Part shown: positions 62,301 through 64,000 of the stretch, in pieces
Numbering within the stretch: the first letter of the stretch is position 1
Layout: each line of letters opens with the position of its first letter
Notes under the pieces: model-generated
Told to the model about the DNA's origin: nothing
The model's database searches: none
What the model saw: only the letters and a program-made list of their open reading frames with translations
Position numbers and translations under genes: made by a program
NCBI GenBank assembly: GCA_020796225.1
Contig: CM036771.1
Coordinates: 30,076,703-30,140,702 of the forward strand
DNA: 64,000 bases
DNA from: Arion vulgaris
Taxonomy: Eukaryota > Mollusca > Gastropoda > Stylommatophora > Arionidae
Reading direction: 5' to 3'

Positions 62301-63351
62301 AACTTTAATGGGAGTTCATTCAACTTTAATGGGAGTTCATCCAACTTTAATGGGAGTTCATCCAACTTTAATGGGAGTTCATCTAACTTTAATGGGAGTT
62401 CATCCAACTTTAATGGCAGTTCATCCAACTTTAATGGGAGTTCATCCAACTTTAATGGGAGTTCATCCAACTTTAATGGGAGTTCATTCAACTTTAATGG
62501 CAGTTCATTCAACTTTAATGGCAGTTCATCCAACTTTAATGGCAGTTCATCCAACTTTAATGACAGTTCATCCAACTTTAATGGGAGTTCATTCGACGCA
62601 ATGGAATTGAAGAATTCATGTCACCTATATTTCTTTCCGTCACTTTATTCACTTTTTCATTCCGTATTTATTTAAGCCCCCGGCTCATTTATATTGCAAG
62701 AAACACTGAATTAACCAGCTTTGAGTCATGTTAAATAATACCGCGAGCCAATATTTCGGCCCAGAAGAGCGAAAGGGTTAATCACCCCATTCATCAAAAA
62801 GTAAAAAAAACTGTCGTTACTGCCTAAAGTACCACTTTTTAGTGCTGCTGTGTATGATAGGGAGGGAAGGGGGATATGAGCCTGTGGAAGTTAATGACCG
62901 TAGGACTAGCACAGTCGCTGCGATACTGTTCAGGTTACGATTTTACTTAATGTCCCGACATAAAAAACACTCCTTGTCTTACAAATATTAAATATCCTAC
63001 ACAATATTTGTCTTCTACTTCACCTTTCAACTCCCAACGGAGCACAGGTTTTCAACAAACTTACTCCAGCTCTTCTCTCTCTTGCCATCCCTTCCAATTC
63101 TTTCCCTATTTTACTGAACTTTTTAATATCAGTCTCCAGTTCTTGTCTACAGGTAACAATATTTTTACCATCTTCTACATTACATCGGGGACCCTCGCCG
63201 GTGCCAAGGAGTTCGTACATAGCCGCTGAGATCTTCTTGTGTAAGAAATAGATCGGATCCACATGGCTGCTCCCAAAGTGGAATGATGATTGTTCTATCA
63301 ATCAACCAATCATACCGTAGCAGGTGAACTCATCTGATCTGTCAATATATA

Positions 63352-63407
<56 letters not shown>

Positions 63408-63543
63408 GGTCTTATTGTAGGCTTTTATACGAGGACTACTTTGGAGGCGTGGTAGGTTTTACCACCGCACAGTATGAGAATGTCAACGGTTGCTCCAACA
63501 TATACTTTGGCTGGGGTGGCGAAGACGACGATTTACTGGTCAG
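36037..63543 (+). CDS. B4GALT: Beta-1,4-galactosyltransferase family gene, five coding exons, 3' end outside window
   Basis: Family enzymes are Golgi type II membrane proteins that transfer galactose, or in some invertebrates GalNAc, from the UDP-sugar to terminal GlcNAc. The coding exons are 36039-36180, 39659-39976, 52871-53103, 57071-57258 and 63421-63543, joined in phases 1, 1, 0, 2 and 2. They give about 335 codons. Order: cytoplasmic tail, signal anchor (about residues 8-25), stem, CPDKPPFL (146-153), IIVPYRNR (195-202), RQQLDF (219-224), FNRGALLN (237-244), DVDLIPLNDHNMYTC (263-277, metal-binding DVD), YFGGV (300-304) and GWGGEDDD (324-331). Tyr300 aligns with the residue that favours UDP-Gal over UDP-GalNAc in the mammalian enzyme. 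The remaining catalytic C-terminus must lie beyond 64000. Which paralogue it is cannot be decided. Confidence 0.92.
36622..36838 (+). pseudogene. LINE 3' end, 'TKGTN' family, in intron 1
   Basis: The frame reads MWSPVGKRKRGRPKTTLRR and LGCKTIQDLQLLATNH, ends FGTKGTN, and is followed by AACTAACTAAC. It is the most intact of the three copies in the window. Confidence 0.85.
37173..37347 (+). mobile_element. Complete 175-bp hAT MITE, in intron 1
   Basis: Perfect 8-bp target duplication TTTATATG at 37165-37172 and 37348-37355. The ends CAGGGCCGTG and (read inward from the right) CAGGGCCATT are inverted repeats. The left end matches 13216. Confidence 0.92.
37440..37722 (+). repeat. 42-bp minisatellite, about 6.5 copies, in intron 1
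   Basis: Unit pieces are AGAAGTCTAGTTTTCTGAAT and GTTGTCTAATAATGTCTCC. The unit is related to the 46-bp array at 37921. Confidence 0.95.
37735..37917 (+). pseudogene. LINE 3' fragment inserted in the minisatellite
   Basis: Reads RPKETWKRTVERE, then QQNDNSGSFLWKT-like with a frameshift. Direct repeats ATGTTTAGTAAT at 37723-37734 and 37918-37929 mark the insertion. The tail is GATA-like. Confidence 0.78.
37921..38545 (+). repeat. 46-bp minisatellite, about 13 copies, in intron 1
   Basis: Unit pieces are AGTAATGTCTACACAAGAAG and TTCTCTGGTTGTATGTTCTT. Sub-variants (CTGTATGTA, GGAGTTTAG) alternate in the right half. Confidence 0.96.
38546..38990. other. Unassigned intron sequence
   Basis: A 70-75 codon minus-strand frame exists (38520-38747) but shows no family I recognise. 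CA-rich stretches lie at 38800-38820 and 38965-38980. Confidence 0.35.
38999..39592. mobile_element. Mariner-like short inverted-repeat element, in intron 1
   Basis: CAGGGTGTTTTTAAAGTCTC at the left and, read inward from the right, CAAGGTGTGTGTAAAGTCTC are inverted ends flanked by TA on each side. It is interrupted by the LINE fragment at 39148. The interior has no clear transposase. Confidence 0.65.
39148..39303 (-). pseudogene. 156-bp LINE 3' end nested in the mariner-like element
   Basis: The minus frame reads DGLNMTAAEAGHLAYEREKF, then SEQAI, with the (ATC)n tail at 39148-39160. Direct repeats TTTGGTAAACT at 39137-39147 and 39304-39314 bound it. Confidence 0.85.
39659..39976 (+). CDS. 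B4GALT: B4GALT exon 2 of coding sequence (stem, CPxxPP motif)
   Basis: The acceptor is a pyrimidine tract with CCAG ending at 39658. The exon starts AT, completing GAT (Asp48). It encodes a hydrophilic stem of about 100 residues with possible N-glycosylation at NFT (60-62), and ends WCPDKPPFL. I place the donor at 39977 (G|GTAGTG, phase 1). This phase and position match the next exon and, from memory, the first conserved intron of vertebrate B4GALT genes. Open frame continues eight codons to a stop at 40000; a GTAAAT donor at 39988 is in the wrong phase. Confidence 0.82.
39995..40215 (+). repeat. Degenerate (ATC)n tract just after the exon
   Basis: Dense CATCATCATC runs with interruptions begin about 30 bp past the donor. 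Confidence 0.92.
40310..40630 (-). pseudogene. RTE-like LINE 3' end, ATC tail
   Basis: The minus strand reads FRTHQMT.PPRENNYGGN, RCKKTERKTQKTMG in broken frames (KYFGHIKRHDHLEKIIMEG when shifted) and EPNSGRDKLL before (GAT)n. Confidence 0.72.
40660..40850 (-). pseudogene. LINE C-terminal fragment
   Basis: The minus frame reads EHPRKTWRRTVERVLKGCDL and TIGRNAGNRNNENLL, in the family of 7207-7570. Confidence 0.75.
41098..41365 (+). mobile_element. Full-length SINE with (GAA)n tail
   Basis: TCGCCCGAGTGGTTACCGG is A-box-like. Then come AAAGAATAGAACCACTGTTA and GTTGTAAGAGGCGACTAAG. The 3' end CGTATACACGTTCTTGGC ... ATTGGTCGTAAAGAAC is followed by GAA repeats. It is the best reference copy for this SINE in the window. 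Confidence 0.82.
41400..41665 (+). pseudogene. LINE 3' end with GAT tail
   Basis: The plus frame reads FGTRGARGRPRDKWEGNFKK, then HCSQPSMWRRHL, followed by (GAT)n at 41640-41656. Confidence 0.75.
41700..41900 (-). mobile_element. Penelope-like 3' noncoding region, reverse
   Basis: AACGTTTCTACCAACAAGGC, ACGATACAACAAAGTGACAA and TAGTTTTACAAAATACA correspond in order to the reverse complement of 33060-33232. Confidence 0.75.
42115..43230 (+). repeat. 42-bp minisatellite, 22 copies, preceded by a duplicated border
   Basis: Unit pieces are TCGGAATGAGGGACATTTTA and GTCTTATGTGGTCAACCGAC. CCGACAA and CAGACAA variants segregate to left and right parts. The block TTTCACGGGAA...TATCAGGTTTTACTGGCA occurs twice (42118-42165 and 42257-42302), the second leading into the array. 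Fourteen codons per unit, so all long open frames are artefacts. Confidence 0.97.
43381..43440 (+). repeat. (TG)n microsatellite
   Basis: TG dinucleotides with two CG interruptions. Confidence 0.97.
43605..43860 (-). pseudogene. LINE 3' end with GAA tail
   Basis: The minus strand reads KLQTFINGCLSRVERLRWYD, KVTKNCKKVVEDMCS and SW.LK before (GAA)n. It is related to 63005-63180. Confidence 0.72.
43861..44098. other. Unassigned intron sequence
   Basis: Contains a palindrome, ACGTGGCACCACGT, at about 43986-44000; otherwise no feature. Confidence 0.35.
44207..47110 (-). pseudogene. Nearly full-length RTE-like LINE ORF (endonuclease plus reverse transcriptase), frameshifted
   Basis: Read from 47110 down: AILGLAEHAKGQVCKKLH and AKHGVGFIIDPDLAKSI of an AP-like endonuclease, then DYFLLGDFNAHLG and QIDFILVKRSKRR. 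The reverse transcriptase follows with KTPGPDNIPADLIK, YRGIALLSHTGKIF, QMGFRKNKSC, GVRQGCVLS and a shifted FADDQAII near 44950. The tail reads LRRMLGVTRRDRLRNEDIR. At least four frame breaks make it inactive. It is the longest retroelement of the window and the reference for the fragments at 33890 and 53190. Confidence 0.9.
47139..47715. other. Unassigned sequence with short frames on both strands
   Basis: Frames at 47139-47378 (+) and 47523-47711 (-) show no recognisable motif. Possibly interior of the surrounding hAT-like element. Confidence 0.3.
47860..48010 (+). mobile_element. Dispersed SINE-like repeat
   Basis: AGGTGTAAGGGGAAGGAGCG, GCTAGTGCAGTCACTGAGAA and TTATGATTTTGCTTTATG recur, diverged, at 62815-62965. 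Confidence 0.65.
48010..48090 (-). mobile_element. tRNA-derived SINE head
   Basis: The minus strand has GGTCGAATGGATTAGAGTGC (A-box-like) and GGGGTCAATCCCC (B-box-like) spaced as in a tRNA. It does not give a clean cloverleaf. Confidence 0.5.
48125..48720 (-). pseudogene. LINE 3' end fragments, ATC tail
   Basis: The minus strand reads DIFGHVIRKGSLEHIVTTGK and RRDRGRQRETIVDSLTSWHG at 48493-48714. The tail (ATC)n with CAGGTGCCGTGC is at 48130-48150. The middle (48230-48490) may be a different element. It belongs to the family of 27690 and 60375. Confidence 0.7.
48690..49300 (+). pseudogene. RNase H LINE, C-terminal part
   Basis: The plus strand reads AGKIFLTDPLSATQAMELKS (RNase H region), VFRLRTRHCKLN, CQCW.TEQTPGHVLQDCPG (knuckle) and KLSFGEHDRPATDF. 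Frames are broken. It is closely related to 34230-34475. Confidence 0.75.
49297..50322 (+). repeat. ~36-bp minisatellite inside a LINE 3' UTR, about 28 copies
   Basis: Units contain GTGTGTGGTACACAGTGCAG and TGCATGTGGATAATT. It starts at GTCCACAGTGCAG after the LINE coding end, and ends at ACAATTAAGCGCATGACCAG, the LINE 3' end with a (GAA) tail. Many units have small deletions. Frames reading YHTQLSTCTALC on minus are artefacts. Confidence 0.93.
50464..50516 (+). repeat. (TTATG)n microsatellite
   Basis: About ten TTATG pentamers. Confidence 0.97.
50507..50863 (-). CDS. Unidentified open frame, 118 codons
   Basis: The minus-strand frame has low repetitiveness, unlike most open frames here. 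It contains MSRLKRAEVWTES, RQCRLCDRERR and WECPMCNNDD, so two CxxC-like pairs that might form a metal-binding site. I do not recognise the family. It may be a fragment of a mobile element. Confidence 0.25.
   Translation of the reverse strand: MLVIIKFTMLVKQYITLVLLTFLQTMSRLKRAEVWTESISSMRYALIDVICQVSDTGVRELGVKYGHARQCRLCDRERRYSNQLLMDTVSKWTSGCLLQWRRDHEWECPMCNNDDRIT
50940..51010 (+). repeat. (CT)n microsatellite
   Basis: TCTC-rich run, purest at 50970-51004. Confidence 0.95.
51100..51730 (-). pseudogene. LINE C-terminal fragment with internal tandem expansion
   Basis: The minus strand reads RTDCASLETIIKRRR at 51620-51690, then ELKECGLV and GRKAAERQQ repeated in the array. It is the same family as 7207-7570, where that stretch is single. 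Confidence 0.78.
51166..51520 (+). repeat. ~71-bp tandem repeat, five copies, inside the LINE fragment
   Basis: Unit pieces are CACTGTTGCCGTTCTGCTGC, CTTTCTACCGACTGTCTATC and ACACCAGACCGCATTCCTTC. Confidence 0.95.
51776..51970 (+). repeat. 39-bp tandem repeat, five copies
   Basis: Unit pieces are TATTATACTTGCAGCTCAGT and ACATCTTTCATTTCTCA. Thirteen codons per unit, so all six frames stay open. Confidence 0.96.
51971..52130 (-). pseudogene. LINE C-terminal fragment
   Basis: The minus strand has DRTHLEKTLGKYSKTSLYWN, or GHTLKKPLGNIVRRVF in a second frame. It leads into the 39-bp array, which may be its own continuation repeated. Confidence 0.5.
52225..52700 (+). mobile_element. tRNA-derived SINE with tandemly repeated A-box segment
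   Basis: GGCTAAGTGGTTAAGTTCTT is A-box-like and is repeated about eight times with a 27-bp period (52236-52450), followed by two decayed copies. The B box GTGGGTTCGAATCCGG is at 52510-52525. The body GTTGCCGGAGCTACGGAG matches the SINE at 8905-9165. Confidence 0.82.
52871..53103 (+). CDS. B4GALT: B4GALT exon 3 of coding sequence (start of catalytic domain)
   Basis: The acceptor is AACATTTCAG ending at 52870. AA completes Glu154. The 233-nt exon encodes GGRMRPKDC (179-187), LAIIVPYRNRYSHL, RQQLDFTFFVIEQ, and ends in phase 0 at GTGATT (53104). The P-x-R-x-R segment binds the UDP-sugar in family structures. The exon is one codon shorter than the 236-nt vertebrate counterpart, as I recall it. 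Confidence 0.95.
53190..53560 (-). pseudogene. RTE-like LINE 3' end, in intron 3
   Basis: The minus strand reads CLHRMLEVSRRDRFINKDIK and SVQHELHQETTN in broken frames, parallel to 44207-44530. The 3' end TCTCACAGCGACAGGATAAG matches 44212. Confidence 0.78.
53561..54400. other. Unassigned sequence with two overlapping plus frames
   Basis: Frames at 53880-54143 and 54079-54345 (IRSLVAANTRLPRTVDLRE; YNNGPTKWSSREILES) have plausible composition but match no family I know. They may be mobile-element ORF remains. Confidence 0.3.
54403..54445 (+). repeat. (TA)n microsatellite
   Basis: TATATA runs with one ACAT interruption. Confidence 0.95.
54446..54582 (+). pseudogene. LINE 3' end with GATAA tail
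   Basis: Plus LRVPAKAWTDNVKRNTPGTR and ALHGKYGYDKIR resemble a LINE ORF end, followed by (GATAA)n and TA repeats (54583-54650). Confidence 0.45.
54643..54745 (+). mobile_element. tRNA-derived SINE head
   Basis: TTTGGCTTAGCGGTAGTC (A box) and CATGGTTCAGATTCGTG (B box) are about 35 bp apart, as in tRNA genes. The acceptor stem is not complementary, so it is a SINE and not a tRNA gene. Confidence 0.65.
54790..55180 (-). mobile_element. SINE-like composite, reverse orientation
   Basis: AGAACGGGTGTACGTTCAC, TTAGCCTTTTGCTGTCC, AAGGCAGCAGGTTGCTATTT and TGATGAGCGTCATCTG match 19245-19565 in reverse. A second partial block (TTAGC... GATTGTCC) follows at 55130. Confidence 0.72.
55240..56030 (+). repeat. 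GC-rich region: CCTGCCACG repeats and a ~190-bp module repeated about twice to three times
   Basis: 55262-55360 is a CGCCTGCCACG-type short repeat. A module with GCTCGCTCTGCCCTGGTG, TTCCCACCGTG, AACTCAGGCCCCAACCCC and CCGGGTTTCGCC occurs at 55390-55560 and 55560-55690. A diverged third part follows. Composition is unlike the AT-rich surroundings. It may be the 5' region of a mobile element. Confidence 0.7.
56041..56130 (+). mobile_element. Dispersed hAT-associated module
   Basis: GGATCTTGATTAGTGCCTGC and ACTAACCCTGGCGCAGCGTT match 5140-5190 and 24443-24520. Confidence 0.65.
56262..56560 (+). mobile_element. SINE with TA-microsatellite 5' end and B box
   Basis: After (TA)n at 56265-56309, GGTGGTCCGAGTTCAACTCC is B-box-like. 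The body has CCGACCGCGACGACTC and GGGTACCAGACATGC. It ends near TATAAAGTTCC-like and TA repeats. The A-box half seems replaced by the microsatellite. Confidence 0.6.
56580..57005 (+). pseudogene. RTE-like LINE 3' end, in intron 3
   Basis: The plus strand reads EQIDLSRKNSKIKQNWLML, KRKLRYFGHIKRLEVLDRT, KKTRGRPRSWWIQEVTDGLN and MVATEVGHLAYERYT, with frameshifts, ending in GATGAT. An inverted short block (TCCTTTACAGGACGTCGCA) pairs with 56227-56245. It is the source type for the arrays at 1606 and 1786. Confidence 0.83.
57071..57258 (+). CDS. B4GALT: B4GALT exon 4 of coding sequence (DVD metal-binding motif)
   Basis: The acceptor TTCTCAATAG ends at 57070. Phase 0 to phase 2, 188 nt, the size I recall for the vertebrate exon. 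It encodes FNRGALLNIGFLEA, then DCFIFHDVDLIPLNDHNMYT (DVD at 263-265 binds Mn2+) and PRHYAVAMNKFDF. The donor CA|GTAAGT at 57259 is followed at once by a minisatellite that repeats this same junction. Confidence 0.97.
57259..58445 (+). repeat. 35-bp minisatellite that starts at the splice donor, about 37 copies
   Basis: Unit pieces are GATATCAGTAAGTATTTATG and AAAACATCATTTGTG. The first units read ATTTGAAAATTGTATATGTG instead. Roughly 18 units keep AGTAAGTAT; others have AGTATGT or AGTATCT. The phase of the repeat is continuous with the exon end GATTTTCAGTAAGTATATTT. Confidence 0.95.
58490..58547 (+). pseudogene. LINE fragment left of hAT end
   Basis: AAAACTAAAGTACGAATTTT and CATTTCAAATGTTGTATCAA correspond to the LINE segment KLQIFNSNVVSI at 12115-12150. 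The related LINE reading resumes at about 59455. Confidence 0.6.
58548..58671 (-). mobile_element. hAT right-end sequence
   Basis: CCAGTGGCGGCTCGTGGTCA and TACTATTATTTGTCTATCCC match, in order, the reverse complement of 5220-5354, the right end of the hAT element. The opposite end was not found. Confidence 0.72.
58672..59455 (+). repeat. 31-bp minisatellite, about 25 copies
   Basis: Unit pieces are GCTTCTGTTCTGCAATAGCA and AGATATTAAAT. A few irregular units occur at 58735-58760 and 59020-59045. Confidence 0.97.
59456..59560 (+). pseudogene. RTE-like LINE fragment
   Basis: The plus strand reads ESWLLKNIKSRTIKYFGHIK RHE in a short frame. It is probably the continuation of the LINE at 58490, split by the hAT and array. 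Confidence 0.62.
59561..60070. other. Unassigned AT-rich intron sequence
   Basis: A 70-codon plus frame (59579-59791) without recognisable motifs. Nothing else seen. Confidence 0.35.
60075..60250 (+). repeat. (CT)n then (CA)n microsatellite
   Basis: CTCTCT at 60082-60098, then degenerate ACACAC with CG and AG interruptions. Confidence 0.95.
60290..60372 (-). mobile_element. tRNA-derived SINE head
   Basis: Minus-strand TATGGTTCGAATCCCGTG is a good B box. The A-box part is diverged. Confidence 0.55.
60373..60790 (-). pseudogene. LINE 3' end, ATC tail
   Basis: ATCATCATCAGGTGCCGTGC and GGCGTAGGCCATCATGGATC match 48130-48180. The minus strand has LINE-like pieces (NDESHGLLK, NKLMEKSLKATEMWFYRR). 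Confidence 0.65.
60795..61313 (-). pseudogene. I-like LINE 3' end (RNase H and C-terminus)
   Basis: The minus frame reads MDQADIINSLRERGRVHDS, IKCGVARQEHYAGRQRRIV and HTLREILRERSEKLWTN. RNase H pieces continue to 61313 (CRGNERADRLAG; MHVFSVIQ). It is the same family as 9188-11071, with the TAAAC-type tail at 60790-60806. Confidence 0.85.
61314..61575 (+). repeat. 35-bp tandem repeat inside the LINE RNase H domain, about 7 copies
   Basis: Unit pieces are GCCAGACCATCGCAAATGTA and GCACTGTATAACTCA. Read on minus this is ELYSATFAMVW, the RNase H segment that is single (MEIMAVTKAMIW) in the copy at 10530-10565. Confidence 0.9.
61576..61698. other. Short LINE flank
   Basis: Minus-strand remnants upstream of the RNase H; not resolved. 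Confidence 0.3.
61700..62595 (+). repeat. 21-bp minisatellite, about 42 copies
   Basis: Unit is AACTTTAATGGGAGTTCATC C with variants GGCAGT, TTGGAGT, CATTC and CATCTA. Blocks of variants recur, a higher-order pattern. Seven codons per unit, so the nearly 290-codon frames on both strands are artefacts. Confidence 0.97.
62596..62814. other. Unassigned sequence
   Basis: No recognisable feature. Confidence 0.35.
62815..62965 (+). mobile_element. Dispersed SINE-like repeat
   Basis: AGGGAGGGAAGGGGGATATG, GACTAGCACAGTCGCTGCGA and GTTACGATTTTACTTAATG parallel 47860-48010. Confidence 0.65.
63005..63180 (-). pseudogene. LINE 3' end fragment
   Basis: CTTCACCTTTCAACTCCCAA, CGGAGCACAGGTTTTCAACA match 43625-43670. 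The minus strand reads KNWRLILKSSVK and KNWKGWQERE. Confidence 0.68.
63180..63312 (+). mobile_element. SINE 3' half with AATC tail
   Basis: ACATCGGGGACCCTCGCCGG, GAGTTCGTACATAGCCGC and GAGATCTTCTTGTGTAAG match 33655-33845; (AATC)n follows. Confidence 0.75.
63357..63408 (+). repeat. (CT)n(TA)n microsatellite next to a splice acceptor
   Basis: About 16 CT then about 9 TA dinucleotides, ending 12 bp before the acceptor AG at 63419-63420. Confidence 0.95.
63421..63543 (+). CDS. B4GALT: B4GALT exon 5 of coding sequence (GWGGEDDD motif)
   Basis: The acceptor TCTTATTGTAG ends at 63420. The first G completes CAG (Gln294). The exon is 123 nt, the size I recall for vertebrate exon 4, and runs phase 2 to phase 2. 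It encodes LLYEDYFGGVVGFTT, NVNGCSNIYF and GWGGEDDDLLVR. GWGGEDDD is the family's catalytic loop and acceptor-binding site. The usual WGWGG is FGWGG here and NGFPN is NGCSN. The donor AG|GTAAAT is at 63544. Confidence 0.97.
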
Positions 63544-63553
63544 GTAAATTTTA

Positions 63554-63868
63554 TGTGTCTGATTCTGTGAGGTACAAATCTTGTCTGATTCTGTGAGGTA
63601 CAAATCTTGTCTGATTCTGTGAGGTACAAATCTTGTCTGATTCTGTGAGGTACAAATCTTGTCTGATTCTGTGAGGTACAAATCTTGTCTGATTCTGTGA
63701 GGTACAAATCTTGTCTGATTCTGTGAGGTACAAATCTTGTCTGATTCTGTGAGGTACAAATCGTGTCTGATTCTGTGAGGTACAAATCTTGTCTGATTCT
63801 GTGAGGTACAAATCTTGTCTGATTCTGTGAGGTACAAATCTTGTCTGATTCTGTGAGGTACAAATCTA
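63554..63868 (+). repeat. 26-bp minisatellite just after the exon, about 12 copies
   Basis: Unit pieces are TCTGATTCTGTGAGGTACAA and ATCTTG. It begins 11 bp past the donor. Each unit holds GAG|GTACAA, itself a donor-like sequence. Confidence 0.96.
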
Positions 63869-64000
63869 AAGTTTTAGTGTAGTTAAATGATATATTAAAT
63901 GTATTATTTGGTATCTCCTAGTTAACCATACGTTATGATATTTAGTGATATATAAGAGGTTTTTGTTTTTTTAACATTGCAACAAAACGGGAAAAAAAAT
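63869..64000. other. Intron sequence to window end
   Basis: AT-rich, no feature. The remaining B4GALT exon or exons are expected further right. Confidence 0.5.

Noticed and set aside
61718..62610. ~285-codon frames with LDELPLK or MGVHPTL repeats
   Set aside because: 21-bp array, both strands open, no flanking coding signal.

Overview
This window is eukaryotic, animal genomic DNA. The evidence is a spliced gene with GT-AG introns, several LINE clades, Penelope-like, hAT and Tc1/mariner elements, tRNA-derived SINEs, and very many minisatellites. Nothing bacterial, phage or CRISPR-like is present. The mix of repeats, including LINEs ending in a C2H2 finger and RTE-like LINEs with GAT tails, suggests a lophotrochozoan invertebrate, probably a mollusc. 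That placement is an inference.

The only host gene I can support is a beta-1,4-galactosyltransferase family gene (B4GALT-like) on the + strand. Five coding exons are visible: 36039-36180, 39659-39976, 52871-53103, 57071-57258 and 63421-63543. They join in phase into about 335 codons: a signal anchor, a stem, and most of the catalytic domain with DVD, GWGGEDDD and the other family motifs. The last exon or exons lie beyond position 64000. Introns of 3.5, 12.9, 4.0 and 6.2 kb are filled with transposon debris and minisatellites. Two arrays begin directly at splice donors, and one of them repeats the donor itself.

Region by region. 1-2400: LINE fragments and LINE-derived tandem repeats. 2409-5354: a hAT element with an 8-bp target duplication, holding a 30-bp array. 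5355-9160: LINE ends, a Penelope-related foldback and a SINE. 9188-11071: an I-like LINE with RNase H, bounded by a 14-bp duplication and set beside a 50-bp array. 11770-17830: RTE-like LINEs and hAT relics. 17880-23900: four large arrays (38, 40, 54 and 49 bp units) with SINEs between them. 25341-27527: a Tc1/mariner-group element with 106-bp inverted repeats and a frameshifted transposase. 28137-35970: a 64-bp array, an RNase H LINE, a Penelope GIY-YIG fragment and more arrays. 36037-64000: the galactosyltransferase gene, with a nearly full-length RTE-like LINE at 44207-47110 in intron 2.

By a rough hand tally, tandem arrays make up about a fifth of the window. Many have unit lengths divisible by three, so they give long open frames on both strands that are not genes. 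Several arrays clearly grew from a piece of a mobile element or from an exon-intron junction. That is the most interesting theme here.
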